Assembly (NCBI GenBank): GCA_946902985.2
Contig: OX336389.2
Span: forward strand, 1,013,607,441 to 1,013,671,440
Reading direction: 5' to 3'
Origin: Meconema thalassinum
Lineage: Eukaryota > Arthropoda > Insecta > Orthoptera > Tettigoniidae
Length of the DNA stretch: 64,000 nt
Numbering within the stretch: position 1 is the stretch's first letter; each line of letters opens with the position of its first letter. Made by a program: the position numbers and the translations under genes. Shown here one piece after another: positions 23,308 to 35,824 of this stretch. Below the pieces are notes generated by a model, which ran no database searches, was not told the origin of the DNA, and saw only the letters and a program-made list of their open reading frames with translations.

Positions 23308-24751
23308 TGAAACGTGTTGCTTAGGCTGGGATGACCAGTGAAACGGTATTTACTTTGCTCCACGTTGAGCGTACAAATGAAACGTTTTGCTAGCTCCTAA
23401 CTGTTGGGTGAGAAATGTAACTGTTTACCTTTGCCTAAGCTATGTTGTTTTAATGGGCGCCAAGACCTCAATGCAATGTTGAAATCTAAATTTGTATTTA
23501 ACAACGTCTAGCTCTGGCAGAACACCTTCAAGACTCTATTCACTCAGATCGTGGTATGATTTGATCATTAACCCAACAAACAATTGTATCAGGAGAAGGA
23601 ATTGGTCTATATCTAATGCTACCTACTGAAAGCAAAGATTGCATTGTAAAAGAAATGAATTTATTATATAAAACAAGTATAGCAAAATTAATAATAATAA
23701 TAAGTACAAAATTTAAATTGGAGCGTTGTGATTTGAATATTACCGATAGAAAATTACGTGAAAACGGAGTCTGATAAATTGATTTTACTCTTATTTCCAA
23801 GCTATGAAGTTACTGAAATATGAAATGTAAAACAAAGAAAAATGAGAGATTGCGTATTTCTGCGTCATTTGCGCTTACCATTGGAAATTGCCAAGGCATT
23901 TCCCTCGTTCTTGATGATGTTGTGAGCTTCCCACAGTCTCCTGGACGTCGTCATCTCCGTCGGAATTTGATGATATTCTGGTAGATTAGATAATTCTATG
24001 GTCCGTACCTCGGACCCAAACACTCGTACAACCAAGTTTTACAAACGTTCGTCGCTAACTCCACTGAACATCGGAGCGACACGCACTTGCGACCGTACAC
24101 CTCAAGTATTTCACAGATAGTCCTCTTCCACGGAACATCGGAGCGATTCCCGCGTATATCCACACTCGGCAAGAACTACACAGATTGTTCTTGTTTCACG
24201 GCGCGTCGAACGATATATGCACCTGTTGGCTCCCCCACCATGGTACCGACATCTAGCTTACGTCGTCGCCACTGATTGGCTGCACCCTACGCGCTAGATC
24301 CCCACTCCTTCCTCATTACACTCCGCGGGAGGGAGAAGTCGATTTCCGTTTCCACAATTCGCCTTTTCTAGACCTTGCGACCCAAGATTGCGTCATGCTC
24401 CTCGACAAGATTCAGCGTGTACTTGAAATCCCAGTGAGTCATCTCTCTCAAATACCCTAACTGACAAAAACTCCGTAAAATTCCGTAATCAGATAATTTT
24501 CTATGATATCGTCGTTCGTAATAATTTGCTTGATAGCGTTTTCTAAGACATAGAAAACCTATCTGAATGCTAATAATTTTTATAAAATGCTCCGAAAATA
24601 CCTTAATAATAATTATAATAAATTAATAATAATAATAATAAATTAACATGAAAAATTATCTTGGCTGAACAATTTGCCGCGTAAATAAATATAGAATGGC
24701 TTCCTACTGACTTATGCCAGTTGCATAAAACCCCACGAAAAATACGTTACA
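23308..24751 (-). repeat. 5' LTR of Gypsy element
   Basis: 1444 bp, the same length as its partner with about three substitutions. Right flank ACCT (24752-24755) is the target duplication. Confidence 0.93.
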
Positions 24752-24870
24752 ACCTTGGTCATCAGCTCATTTGTTCAAAAAATTAAGGTGACTGCTTTGC
24801 CGCCACTATCAAGACCAATTATACTGTTACAAATATTATTGTCATTTTTCTGCTTGTTAAATTTAAAGTC

Positions 24871-25105
24871 ACCTCCGTAGCGTAGCGGTCAGCATGGGTA
24901 GCTGCCACCCCGGAGGTCCTGGGTTCGATTCACGGCTCTGCCACGAAATTTGAAAAATGGTATGAGGACTGGAACGGGGTCTACTCAGCCTCGGGAGGTC
25001 CAAATGAGTTTAGGGGTTTCGATTCCCACCTCAGTCATCCTCGAAGTGGTTTTCCGTGGTTTCCCACTTCGTCTTCGGGCGAATGCCGTGATGGTACTGT
25101 ACCCG
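24871..25105 (+). mobile_element. tRNA-derived SINE
   Basis: A head with GTAGCGTAGCGGTCAGCATG and box B GGGTTCGATTC is followed by the conserved body GACTGGAACGGGGT, CCCACCTCAG, GGTTTTCCGTGGTTTCCCA and ATGCCGTGATGGTAC. The same body recurs at 53655-54032 and 61725-62085. The 3' end is unclear and probably truncated. It lies about 120 bp beyond the Gypsy element. Confidence 0.85.
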
Positions 25106-25433
25106 TAAAAATCGAGAAGCTACTTGTTGAACATCCAAAGCGAAGCTGGATTGTAGAATAATGAATGTTTCCGGCTAAATGAACAATCAAATTCACGCCA
25201 ACAAGCCCTTCGGGATTATACACGGTAGTCTACGAGCGTGTTATGGATAAAACAAACTAGCTTTAATGGGAAGAGTATAAAACTTACCTTAGTCTCGGGG
25301 CTTTGTAGGATAAATAAGGACATCCTATCTATTTTAGGCTGTTCCATAACACGTCTCTGCTTATAGTATAAAATAAAGCACAGGAAACCAGACGTAGAAA
25401 AATATAAATTTATTAATAAAACTAAATAAGAAT
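25106..25433. other. Spacer, left flank of LINE
   Basis: No gene recognised. The last 11 bases before the LINE (25434-25444) are its target duplication. The sequence presumably continued directly into 27579 before the insertion. Confidence 0.5.
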
Positions 25434-25444
25434 AAATAACAAAT

Positions 25445-27525
25445 TGGCAGCAACTTCAAGCTGAACTTCTAAAAACGGCTGCAAAAATTGCACCTCTAAC
25501 CAGGGTACGGAAACATGCATGGTGGACTGATGAGTGTGACCACTTCATAAACCTAAGACAACAAGCATGGCAGAACTGGATGTGCAACAAGAATGAAAGG
25601 ACGCTACAATATATTCAAGACGTTAGAAAAACAGTAACAAAATCGCTAAGAGTAATTCGTAAAAATCATGAAAACACTAACTTAAAAGATATAGAAGAGG
25701 ACTTCAAGAAACATCATTCTAGAAATTACTATAGAACATTCAAGCAGAAATTAACTAAATATTCACCACCTTCTCTCCATTTTCAAAATAACCGTGGGAA
25801 CATCGCCCACTCCAACTCTGAAAATTGTGCACTTCTTGCAGATTATTTTGGCAAACTACTCAATTATTGTGAGAAACCTCAGGAAACATTTCAATTTTGT
25901 CATACTCTACGGAATCCTGACTCGGAACCACCGGACCTACAGGAAATTCTTGAAATAATCCAATCCATGAAAAACAACAAAGCGTCGGGAGAGGACCAGA
26001 TCGTTGCAGAACTATGGAAAAAGGTAGGTGAAAACCTCATCATCAAACTCAAAGAAATTATTGATGAAATCTGGCAAACTGAAAAAATTCCTCCAGATTG
26101 GAAGATGGCGATCATCCATCCAGTATACGAGAAAGGTAGCAAAACGAACCCAAGCAATTACCGAGGGATCTCATTACTCTCGGTAACTTACAAAATTTTG
26201 TCCAAAGCCCTTTTGAACCGTGCCTATCTTCAACTGGATCCGCAGATTGGTGAATACCAAGGTGAGTTCCAGAAAGGCCGATCGTGTACAGAGCAAATTG
26301 TCAATTTGAAAAACTCATTGTCTTACTTCCGTAAAATGTCAAACAAAAATGATGACATTACTTTTGTTGACTTTGCAAAGGCTTATGACAGCATTGACCG
26401 TGAATCCCTTGTTGCTGTACTCTCAGAATTTGGATTAGATCGCAAGACAACATCAATCATCAAAGATACCCTCTTGAATACAAGTTCAAAGGTTAAATTT
26501 ATGGGAGGACTGAGCGCAGAATTTTCAATTGACACACGAGTGCGTCAAGGAGATGGATTATCTCCATTGTTGTTTAATTGTGTGCTCGAAAAAGTCGTCC
26601 GAGAATGGAGACGAGCTGGTGCACCATCCCATATACTAGGACCAAAACTCAAAGGGATAGCCCTAGACTCTTTGGCATTTGCGGATGACATGGCGTTAAA
26701 TGCTCCAAGCATTTCTGATGCCCAGAAACAACTTGAATTACTCCAAGAACACGCAGCAAAAATCGGCTTACGGATTTCTTTTGACAAAACAAAATTTATG
26801 ACGGATATTAAAACTGCTCCGAATACACTCCGCATCGGTAACTGTCAGGTCTGCCGAGTGAAAGACTTCAAGTATTTGGGTGAATGGATCAATGAAACTG
26901 GCAACGAAAGAAAAGCTATAGAAGCAAGACTACAGAAAATGGAAACTGCTTTCCATTTGACAAAACAAGTTTATAACCAAAAATGCCTCTCTTGAAATTG
27001 TAAAATTCAACATTATAACACAGTAGTCTTGCCTGCAGCCCTTTATGCAGCCGATACACTTAATCTACAACATAAAACACTGAGAAATCAATTGGAGATT
27101 AAGGAACGCAAAATCATGCGAAAATTTTTGGGACCAAGAATTCAAGATGGAATTCACCTTCCGAAACCTAATGCTGACATCTATTTAAAAATTACTAAAA
27201 TCACAGACACAATCCGTATGAGAAGGATCCAATTCATGGGACATTTGGACAGAATGGACCCAACTAGGTTAACAAATAAAATCAATACGTTTTTGCAGAA
27301 AAAGGCAACAAGGTCCAATTGGTACAAACAGGCGGAAAAGGACTTGGCTGAATTGGGTTTTCCCAATCTCAAGGATCGAGAGGAAATTAGGAAAATTACT
27401 CATACACGGGGTTAGAGGCAGAAGAGAGAAGACCTACCAGACACGTCTGGTCGCAGCAACGAAGACTAGCTCAATCGTTGAGCATGAAGAGTTATTGGGC
27501 AAACATCAAGGCCAAGAAGTGTTGA
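25445..27525 (+). pseudogene. LINE reverse transcriptase ORF2 (partial, two lesions)
   Basis: Open from the truncation point (TGG at 25445) through 26992. Motifs include KHAWWTDEC, NNKASGEDQI, PPDWKMAIIHPVYEKG, NYRGISLLS, FQKGRSCTEQI, DFAKAYDSIDRESL, RQGDGLSPLLFN, catalytic FADDMAL and KYLGEWI. A TGA at 26993-26995 interrupts it. The same frame then continues with AALYAADTL and RRIQFMGHLDRMD to 27415. One frame change near there leads to the typical C-terminus containing VWSQQRRLAQ and SMKSYWAN, ending at 27523-27525. It resembles endonuclease-RT LINEs of the RTE/CR1 broad group; clade not settled. With only two lesions it is fairly recent. Confidence 0.9.
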
Positions 27526-27567
27526 TTCCGCGTGGTCCTAGGGGACCCATTCGCGCAGAAGAAGAAG
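25445..27567 (+). mobile_element. 5'-truncated LINE with target-site duplication
   Basis: A non-LTR retrotransposon fragment flanked by an 11-bp duplication AAATAACAAAT (25434-25444 and 27568-27578). It ends in a GAAGAAGAAGAA tail. It contains the end of the endonuclease linker, a full RT and the C-terminal region. Truncation at the 5' end and a simple-sequence 3' tail are standard for target-primed reverse transcription. Confidence 0.92.
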
Positions 27568-27578
27568 AAATAACAAAT

Positions 27579-30500
27579 AACACCCTAATATCCTTTCTCA
27601 ATTACGCCACTGAAGTTCTCATGACTTCACAAATGCACACTAACATTCCTAATTACAATATGTAAAGACTCTGCCATTTACGAAATAATAAAATAATAAA
27701 ACAATTTATTTGAAATGTAATGAGTCTTGCATTCCATCTAAAAACGTTTAACATCCCTGGCGTGTGCCTGCCACATTGCTGGCGTGCCGTCTCGTAAAGG
27801 TTAGACACGGTCAACAGACTCGTTCATTCATAAAACACACTCATCTGCGAAACTGGTTTCATTATATAATCTGAGCTGGCCGTCCTAACGGGGCCTGCTT
27901 GAATCGCACCTGTTAAAGTTTCCAGTCCGTTCCAACACATAAAATACGTAAAATGAACTCAGTCATTTAAACGCTACAAAACTCCTCATAAAACCATCAT
28001 TCTTATAACAAATACACACACAATTTAATACACACTTTCTAACATCCACTTACGCCATTCATGACTGACGAAGTTTCCATACACGCCTATTTAATCATCG
28101 CTATTGCAAACACCCACTTCAAAAACATTTACTCATACTAGCTATAGACAATATTAAAAACATGCAATAAACAAATATTATTAAAAATAATGAAAACCCT
28201 TAATTAAACAATTATGAAAAGTTTATATACAATTTATCTAAACATGTCTATCGTTCTAAAAACATTTACTCTCATAACGATATTGCTCCGAAAATAAGAT
28301 TATTATTAATACTATCTCTGGTCAATACTTCTTCAATACTTTAATATTTACAATGCTATACCAACAAAGTCAAAATTGGTTAGTAGTCATGTCCGGTTTG
28401 ATATGACCGATCAACAAAGATGAGTTCATATTATTATTACAATGCCAGGTTTAATATAGATTAGTAATAGATTAGAGGACAAGGATTATATAACGTTCCG
28501 CCTACATCCGGCTTCTATGTCGTATATCTAATCACACTCAGGAGTTCTCCAAAACTCTACTAATACACAACAATGCTTTAGCTACTTCTCACAGCAGTAC
28601 TTCAATACATTAATACGGCAATACCCTCGTATTTCATAATCATCTATATACGGCATAAATCCATCGTATATCCAATACACAACTTTAATGACATCACCTC
28701 AATTGTTCCCAACAATTGTTTTATAGTACTTGCATTACTTCCTCCTAGCATTTATTTTATCGTTGTTCCAATTAACAGCAATATCTGTTCTAATGACACA
28801 CTTATCGTTCTCAAAACGATTATAATGAAAGATCTTAGAGATTTACTAAACGTTGTTACTCTGATAAAAATGCCAAGTATCTCTACATTTGATAAAAAAT
28901 ATAAATACATGTTTCTCCATACTGATCATTACTACAAATCTATACGGCTGCAATACTACATTGACAAATAACGTAGAGTTACATTTGTGAATTAATAGCA
29001 ACTTGTGTTATTTCAGTGTTCAATAAGTATCAATCACGACTGGATGAGATTCTATCTCACTTTCCCTAATGTCGGAGGAATTATCTTTCAAGAAGATATG
29101 TCTCAAATAATTTACATCTAATGAAGGGCAAAGCCTTCCTTCAACTCAATATAGGTTTGTCAACGACTGAATGTATCTTCATTCTATTCAAAGAATGTTC
29201 ATAAGTACTTGACTTCACGTCATAATCGTAACGAATATAACTTGATAGATCGACGAATTGTTCATATTAATGGGTGATATTTCACAGCATATCACGGGCA
29301 GATCTCTTCTCCTAACTAAAATTCTTCATACAATAGGACTGCCTAATTCATTTTACTAAAAAATTAATTTACTAAAATATCAAAGACAAACTGTCTGAAA
29401 TCTTGAATTAAAAATCGAAAATCGTAGAATAATAACTTCATAATGATTTTCCCAGTGGAAAATAAATTCTCAAACAAATTGACTTCAGTTCAGAAACGGA
29501 ATCATTAAATGTTTCAAGTATAGATGACTTAAGACCATCATCCTATACGATCTTCTAGTATAAACTTGATAAGCATCGAAGTGAAAATTACATGAATTAA
29601 ATATGGGGAATTGTTGCGCACAAATGCTGTCATAATACTCAAACTACTTAATAATGAAATACATTCCTACCTTTGTCTTGTAGACAATTGAAGTTCATAA
29701 CAGGTATTCGAAAATACCTAGCTGTTTCATCTCCCAGCTATGAATTGTTGAAACCAAATCCGTTCCACGCCAGTGGTCACACAGCGACCTGGGGAATAGA
29801 AAGATTTCCTCCCCGACAAACACTCGCCTCCTCCGGACATCGAACCTCGTTCCTCGAACATGGACTCGAAGTCTCGAACAATCACCGGGTCTGGTATCTT
29901 CTGTCTTCCCAACGACGAGTCTTCATTTGCCGACATCTTTCGAAAGTTCCCCATCATTATCGAGCAATATATTCGCAATAGTATCATCGTTACAAATAAA
30001 TGTGTAAGTTGTACATCGAATCACTATCGTAGATATTAATGTTCATTTGGTTGGTCAATGAAAGATTATATTTGCGCATAGTCGAGAATTGTAGACATCA
30101 TAGATGTTATACATGTTTTCGTTGTTAATTAACGTTGTTCCATGTTGTCATCCACAACTCTGTATCGGCATACCCCAATCTCGTAAAAGTCTTAGTCCAT
30201 TATCTCACTCATTATCAATGTGTTATAAAACAATTCCTCTAGATATATGTTTGTAGCCATCATAATGTTCAAATAATACAAAGTCTCAATGTGCATATAG
30301 TATCACTGTGTTACTCACTTATTTCCGTAATGTGGACTTGACTATGCTGTTTTCTCGCCGCACTGAAAAGTGTTTCTTCTTGCTGAGATACGCAACTTTC
30401 TCTGACAGATATAAGTCGTCCTAAAACTGCCTAATTATTCAATTTATTCACTTTAAATCTTCATAAACCGTTGCTATGTATCTAAATGTATATACTGGAT

Positions 30501-31220
30501 ACAATTTCCTTTCTCTAAACTCGAATTCATTTTACTAAAACAACTCGAACACTTGTTCGCTATAGACTAATATTGTCTTCGCTCAACTTCACTTAGCTTG
30601 ATCAGCGAGGCTTCTACTATAAACTAACCGTGATCGGCGCTGTCTCTCGAGTCGGGCCTGACCGGACTCGGCTGAAGTCTGCGGGAATGAACTGTCCCGG
30701 GTAACACGTCTTGTATCTTCGAAGTCTCCCAGAATAAGAACCCTTCTTCAAGTCGACCCCACTCCAACTTGTCTTAAAATCGACGCCATTGTTTGTTCCG
30801 CGCAGTTAATAGCGCACACTTGTAATAATGCTTATTACAGTGAATTTCTTCCCTTTCCGACATTAAAAGTATTACTAATATCTTATCTTAATTTTCTTCA
30901 TATTTTCAATGGAATAAAATTGTTATATAGGGCTTAAATGGAATAGTTAATCACATTAACTAGGTAAAATCCATATCTGCTTCCATAAACTCTTCTCTCA
31001 TTGACTGTGGGCATATATCCAATGATATATTTTATAACAATTAATTGGTAATATTTCGCGGTATTACTTTGTTGCTAGGCACTTTTCAATGTTCTAGTAT
31101 ATTCTGGAGCGTCTCAAATCACGTGACTGGTTTCTCCCACTGCCTGCGTTCGCTAACAAATCTCGCCTGAGCCAATATCATCATTTTCATCATGTTGCAT
31201 TCAAATTTCGGGCGCAGTAC
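27579..31220. other. 3.6-kb AT-rich stretch, nothing recognised
   Basis: No transposase, RT, host-protein motif, terminal repeat or RNA gene was recognised on either strand. Open frames around 29673-29987 are overlapping and motif-free. A locally GC-richer patch lies near 30640-30800. It could be intron or a decayed element. Confidence 0.5.
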
Positions 31221-31224
31221 TTAC

Positions 31225-31445
31225 TGTAAGGCCACGGCCGCCTCCTTCCCTCTTCCTTGCCTATCCATCCCAATCTTACCCTCCCTCATGAGGCCCCTGT
31301 TCGCTTTGCGGGTGAGGCCGCCTGGGCGTGGTGCTGATCACACCTCCCCAGTTGTATCCGCCCCGACCAGATGTTCTAAGCTCAAGGACACTGCCCGTAT
31401 CGGCGGTAGTGGTGAGTTCCCTCGCTGAGTCCGTGGGAGCCACCA
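31225..31445 (+). mobile_element. SINE 3' body fragment
   Basis: TAAGGCCACGGCCGCCTCCTTCCC, followed by ATGAGGCCCCTGTTCGC, GGTGAGGCCGCCTGGGCG and TCCCTCGCTGAGTCCGTGG. The GGCCACGGCCG block is shared with the SINEs at 15620, 53655 and 61725. No tRNA head is present. Confidence 0.65.
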
Positions 31446-32285
31446 ACCTAGAGCGTAAATCGTCTAAATTTAAAAAAAAGTCAAATTTGAAAAATATAAA
31501 TAAACCTCATTTTATATTAGGAATAGTTCATAGGAAGGCACGAGGTGTAAAATTACTTCATTAACATCCGTACGACTACGATAAAAAAAAAAGGAAGTGT
31601 CACAGTATGGTCCGGCGCCAGTTCTCATGTTATATTTTCTTCACGCCAGTTCTCAAGGGTTAAACAGGCAGCAAAGAGGCACTCACTCTACTTCGAATGA
31701 CCAGTCTGATATCAACTTGCTGTTATTCATGTTTTATCCGAAAGTTAAAATCAAACGGAAGTAGAATAAAATAGTGAGGAACTTTGAAAATGTCACGATG
31801 TTCATTGATACAGCCCTAAAAGAGTCTGAAGATGAAACTAACATTTTGAATTCCTGGAAATGTCACGAAAAATAAAATTTAAACTATTCCGGTTAACCTT
31901 AATTTTGTTGCACAATTTATGTATTCCAGAAAACGATGTGACGAGTGAAATTACAATGAAACGTGCAAATAATACACAAATAATATATCCTGAAACGTGA
32001 ATGAGCAACTTTCTTAGCAGTACTGAAATTTCACACACTAAAAGATACATTACTTGAGAAATTACGCTAGAGCAATGGATTGTTTCATTGTGTATGGCTT
32101 CGCTGGTTTAATGTACCCAGTCCCACTTTCTATACTGAACCCATATCTTCTGTTCAATGGGGTTGTCTACCTTGCAGTTAACGCATAGCCCCGGTCCACA
32201 CTGCTCATTTACTGCAGCATGGTCATAGGTTCCACGGCTACCTATATCTTTGCTTCACCCCATTCATGTAATCTCCAGCATTTTG
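31446..32285. other. AT-rich spacer, nothing recognised
   Basis: No gene or repeat recognised. A short A-rich tract near 31460-31500 may be the tail of the preceding SINE fragment. Confidence 0.45.
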
Positions 32286-32289
32286 TATG

Positions 32290-32475
32290 TCTGCGTGAAG
32301 CAGCGGTAACGTTCTCGCCGGTTGTGCCCAAGGTTGCGGGATTGATACGTGGTGCAGTCAGTTGGCATTTTAGGGACCTTGCATGAAGGGGGGCCGTGTC
32401 ATTAGATTTACTGCCGAGTTAAATATCCCCTTCAGGCAGACATTGCGGCATCCAACGTCTCTAAAATTCAAAGTC
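32290..32475 (+). mobile_element. SINE, second family
   Basis: AAGCAGCGGTAACGTTCTCGCC and AAGGTTGCGGGATTGATACG form a degenerate box A/B head. They are followed by GCAGTCAGTTGGCATTT, GATTTACTG and AAATATCCCCTTC...CGTCTCTAAAA. The same order of blocks occurs at 55125-55330, confirming a family distinct from the one at 24871. Confidence 0.75.
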
Positions 32476-32479
32476 GTTA

Positions 32480-32870
32480 AATGTTGTTGCTGTTGTTCCA
32501 TTTAGGGGCTTGGACATCCTGATAATTCCAGCCCCGTAAATTTGGGTATGGAGAGAGAGAGAGAGTCTGATAACCTGTGCTATTTATATTTGAGGCTAGG
32601 AATAGGAAGGCGGCGGCTGTGGCCTTATGATAAGAACCATCCAGGCATTTTCCTGGAGTAGAAGTGGGAAACCACGGGAAACCACTCGTAGGTTGGCTGA
32701 AGCGGGAATCCAACTCAACTCTTCCCAGTTTTGCCTCACAAGGCTGAGCGGCCCCGTCCTAACTCTCAGATCAGCATTGAATTTTTTGGCAGAGTTAGGA
32801 ATCGAAATTGGACCTCAGGGGTGACAGTCAAGTATATTAGTCACTACACCACGAGGTGACTACGGTAGGC
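32480..32870 (-). mobile_element. tRNA-derived SINE, minus strand
   Basis: Read on the plus strand it starts with the family 3' end (TGTTGTTCCATTTAGGGGCTT), passes a GAGAGAGA run and the body GTGGGAAACCACGGGAAACCAC, and ends in a tRNA-like head. The same arrangement occurs at 62175-62535. It lies directly beside the preceding SINE, in opposite orientation. Confidence 0.8.
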
Positions 32871-33129
32871 TACATAAAAAGATCGCCACTCATATCATCA
32901 TTAGCTTTATTATCATTATCGTGTTTGAAGCCACTTTCAGTAATCGAAAGTAAGCTTTTTCAGTCGGTCAACACGATTGTACCCAATTGTAATGGGTGTT
33001 TCCCTAAACCTGAAAAATATACAATATATTAGACAAATAAATGTATTAATTTCATGTATTTTTTCGATTTTTATTATTATTATTATCATCATCATCCTTC
33101 ATTCATTCATCCATGCGTTTGTCGGTCTT
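32871..33129. other. Spacer with ATT microsatellite
   Basis: Contains an ATT/ATC run near 33072-33100. Otherwise nothing is recognised. Confidence 0.5.
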
Positions 33130-34430
33130 AATACTGAGCGATGTAGAGCGGGTTTCGTCACTACACTAACTTCTTTCCTGCAGAATACAGTAGGTCGCAA
33201 CCGAGAACTCATTGCATTGGCTTTTTGCACTTTGGTCTACCTCAATCACTATACTACCATCCTGAGAGATTACACTACCCAAATACTCACACCTGCTCCA
33301 ATTTATTTCCTCCTACCTGGCATTATATTTTTTTGCGTTTCTTCACTACCGACATAACCTTCGTTTTTTGAATGTAGATTTTCTTACCATATCCCCTACA
33401 TTTTTGTTCAACCTTTAGGTTAGCTTGTAAGCTTTCAACGGAGTCTGTTATTGCAACCAGGTCATCAGCATTGCTTACCTACTATAGTTTCCTCCCTACT
33501 AAATCCCACCCGATTTATGCCCTTCAGCAAATGGTCCATATAGGCTACAGAGTGTTACAGTGAGACCGTGCCAAACAGTTACCGGCAATCTGGGCAGCCG
33601 TGCTGAGCATCTCGACATAGGGAACATATGGTCTCTGAGGCCACTATACTTCCGTCCCACTATACTTCATCATATCTGACCCAATTTCATCTCTTCTTTG
33701 AATTGTAATTTATTTACTATATTTTCAATTTCCTCAACCGTGATCCTGTCCCCATTCTCATTCTCCTACTGCACAATATCAAAATCTGTCACATTGCCGA
33801 ATAAGTTTCCAGTTACATTTAGCAAGATTTTAAAGTATTCTGGCCATCTTCTCGTTGCTTCTTTGGCATCTACAATAAGTTTCCCAGAATTAGATCAAAC
33901 AAAACTAATGTGTCTTTTTCCTTCGTTTCTAAGATTATTTATAACATTCCAGAAAGGCTTTACTACCGCCTGATCTAACGTTCCCAATTTATCTCCAGAT
34001 TCCTCGCATGATTTCTTTTGGATTCTACTATTATTTGTTTGGTTCTGTTCCTTTCAACTACATAAATCTATCTATCTGCCGGATTCTTTCTTTGGAGCTA
34101 CTTTTGCTTTTACAAGCCGACTTTACTATGTCATTCCTTCAGGATGTGCACTTTTTCCCGACTTTAAACACCGTTATCCTAATAAATACATTCGCTACTT
34201 CTAGTATTGTATCCTTGTATCCTGACCTCTCCGTTTCAGTTTCCTGTGATTCTTTACAATTTACTCGTTTGAATTTTTCACCAATCGTTTCCATGTATTT
34301 TTGCCTAAATTTCTTATCCTGGAGATTTTCAACTCTAATCCATCTGCAAACAGACGTCACGTTTTGCGCTTTAGGTCAAACTACGCTCAATCCACAGCAG
34401 ATCAGTTTGTGGCCTGTTTTATTTAAAAAA
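33130..34430 (-). pseudogene. Old LINE remnant (endonuclease linker and RT pieces)
   Basis: On the minus strand, in order: a linker segment (34139-34360, motifs RWIRVENLQDKKFR and GYKDTILEVA); a pre-RT segment (about 33690-33973, motifs PFWNVINNLRNEGK, RRWPEYFKILLNV and ITVEEIENIVNKL); a degenerate stretch; then an RT palm piece with ADDLVAITDSVESLQ and, after frame changes, CEYLGSVISQDGS. Order and spacing match an endonuclease-RT LINE whose central fingers region is deleted or decayed. Several stops and frame changes make it a fossil. The plus-strand open frames at 33698-34442 are its antisense shadows. Confidence 0.8.
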
Positions 34431-34689
34431 AATCGCATCTGAATAATACCCAACAATTTCAATCAATTTCCTAAATTGAAAGTCAGTAATGATAAAATAG
34501 TCTGTTATTGCCTTGGTTCTTCTACCCTCCCATGTTATCAGTGAATCTCCTTAAGCTTCGAGAAGAACAGATAATTCCATGTTAGGACGGATACCCAGTA
34601 GGCATTTCCGATTGGTGTTCGATTGTACAGTAGTTATTATTATTACATTAATGAATTTTTTACGTAACTTGAAACTGACGAATATTAAA
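34431..34689. other. Spacer, nothing recognised
   Basis: Short AT-rich interval between two LINE relics of opposite orientation. Confidence 0.45.
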
Positions 34690-35539
34690 TAGAGAACATA
34701 AATAAGGTATTAAAACAGACAAATCGCCCGGTGCAGACGGTATACGCTTGAAAGACCTTAAGGCAACATCTAAAAAACCATACCCATCATAACACACCTC
34801 ATAAACAAGATATTCGAATCGGGCATAATTACAAACTATCAGAAATACACAATTATTAAACCAATATATAAGGATGGTGATCACTTAGAATTTGGCAACT
34901 ATAGAGCAACAAGCATGTTATCAATCCTACACAAAATAATGGAAAAATGCTTGGATAAGAGATTGAACAATTTCCTAAATAAATATGATATTTTAAAGGG
35001 ACATCTATATGGTTTTAGGAAGGGAAAAGTTCTGAACTACTTCTGGCCGAATTTGCCAATATAATAAATAATGCTATAAAAAAGAACAATCATATGATGG
35101 CACTTCTTCTTGACTTTTCAAAAGCCTTTGACACAATAAATCACAATAAACTACTTGCTAAATTAACGATATTAGTATAAGAGGTACGACTTACAAACTA
35201 TTTGAAAGCTATCTTAAAAACAGGGAAATGGCAGTTATGACCAATAACACCATCAGTGGCACATCAGAAGGAACACAGGGTATTCCTCAAGGCAGTATTA
35301 TCTCACCTACACTAAATAACCTGTTCGTAAATGACATGAATGAAGCCATTAAGCATAGTAAAATATTTATTTATGCCGATGACACCATTATATTTACCAT
35401 ACATAAAGACTCTAAAGCAGATTTTGATAGACTTCAAGAAGAATTCAATAACATCACAAAATGGTGTCATGACAATAATTTGTATATAAATACATACAAA
35501 TCTAAAAATAATGCACATCAGAGTTGATCACTTCACACA
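34690..35539 (+). pseudogene. LINE RT, left half (interrupted by the 14.5-kb element)
   Basis: A frame-shifting but readable RT of Jockey/CR1 style. The motifs, from several frames, are YGFRKGK, LLLDFSKAFDTINHNKLL, EGTQGIPQGSIISPTLNN and catalytic IYADDTIIF, followed by WCHDNNLYINT. Reading is cut at 35539 by the LTR of the large element. The same protein resumes at 50099 on the other side. At least four frame disruptions show it was already dead or is old. Confidence 0.87.
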
Positions 35540-35735
35540 AGGGACCTTATAGGGCTGCACCCCTAAAAAACTACATTATCTGTCCAATATCTCTACACCC
35601 CTTCAGGCCCTACTCTCAACACTACAGAACACATCATTAAACCCTGAAGTAATCAACAACAACACTCCACACTTATTACGACACATTGGCTAAACACTAC
35701 TATTCACTGACACGCCAGTACGCAACGGCCAGGGC

Positions 35736-35742
35736 TATAAAG
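35736..35742 (+). promoter_or_regulatory. LTR TATA box
   Basis: GGCTATAAAGG in the 5' LTR, conserved as GGCTATAAAAG at 49429-49436 in the 3' LTR. The spacing to the downstream splice donor (about 80 bp) fits a short transcribed leader. Confidence 0.65.
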
Positions 35743-35804
35743 GACTAGACCCCCCAATCGTCTTGGTCTTGTGCCTGCTGAACCCTTGAAGGTCTGCACC
35801 GCGA

Positions 35805-35824
35805 CGGCCGCCATCTTGGTAAGT
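35805..35824 (+). promoter_or_regulatory. YY1/Pho-like motif and 5' splice donor in LTR
   Basis: GGCCGCCATCTTGG is a strong match to the YY1/Pleiohomeotic consensus. It runs directly into TTG|GTAAGT, a near-perfect splice donor (GT at 35819-35820). Both are conserved in the 3' LTR (donor 49512-49517). A donor in the leader would allow splicing to the envelope acceptor, as in retroviruses and errantiviruses. Confidence 0.6.

Larger units (their letters stand above)
16309..24751 (-). mobile_element. Young Gypsy-type LTR retrotransposon, integrase-deleted
   Basis: An 8.44-kb element on the minus strand. Two 1444-bp LTRs (TG...CA) enclose PBS, gag, a -1 frameshift site, protease, RT, RNase H and a scrap of the integrase C-terminus. 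The target duplication is ACCT at 16305-16308 and 24752-24755. By eye the LTRs differ at about three positions (GACAAG/GACCAG, AAAAGTTC/AAACGTTC, GAAAAATT/GAACAATT), so insertion is recent. Domain order (RT and RNase H before the integrase remnant) and the 4-bp duplication indicate the Gypsy/Ty3 superfamily. Losing the integrase core means any new copy would need that function from a relative. Confidence 0.93.

Noticed and set aside
24871..24945. Possible tRNA gene
   Set aside because: tRNA-like head continues into a SINE body shared with other copies in the window.
27579..31220. Possible LTR or DNA element around the LINE insertion
   Set aside because: No terminal repeat pair, TIR or coding remnant could be matched.
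33698..34442. Two plus-strand hydrophobic frames (91 and 144 codons)
   Set aside because: Antisense of a minus-strand LINE remnant with recognisable linker and RT motifs.
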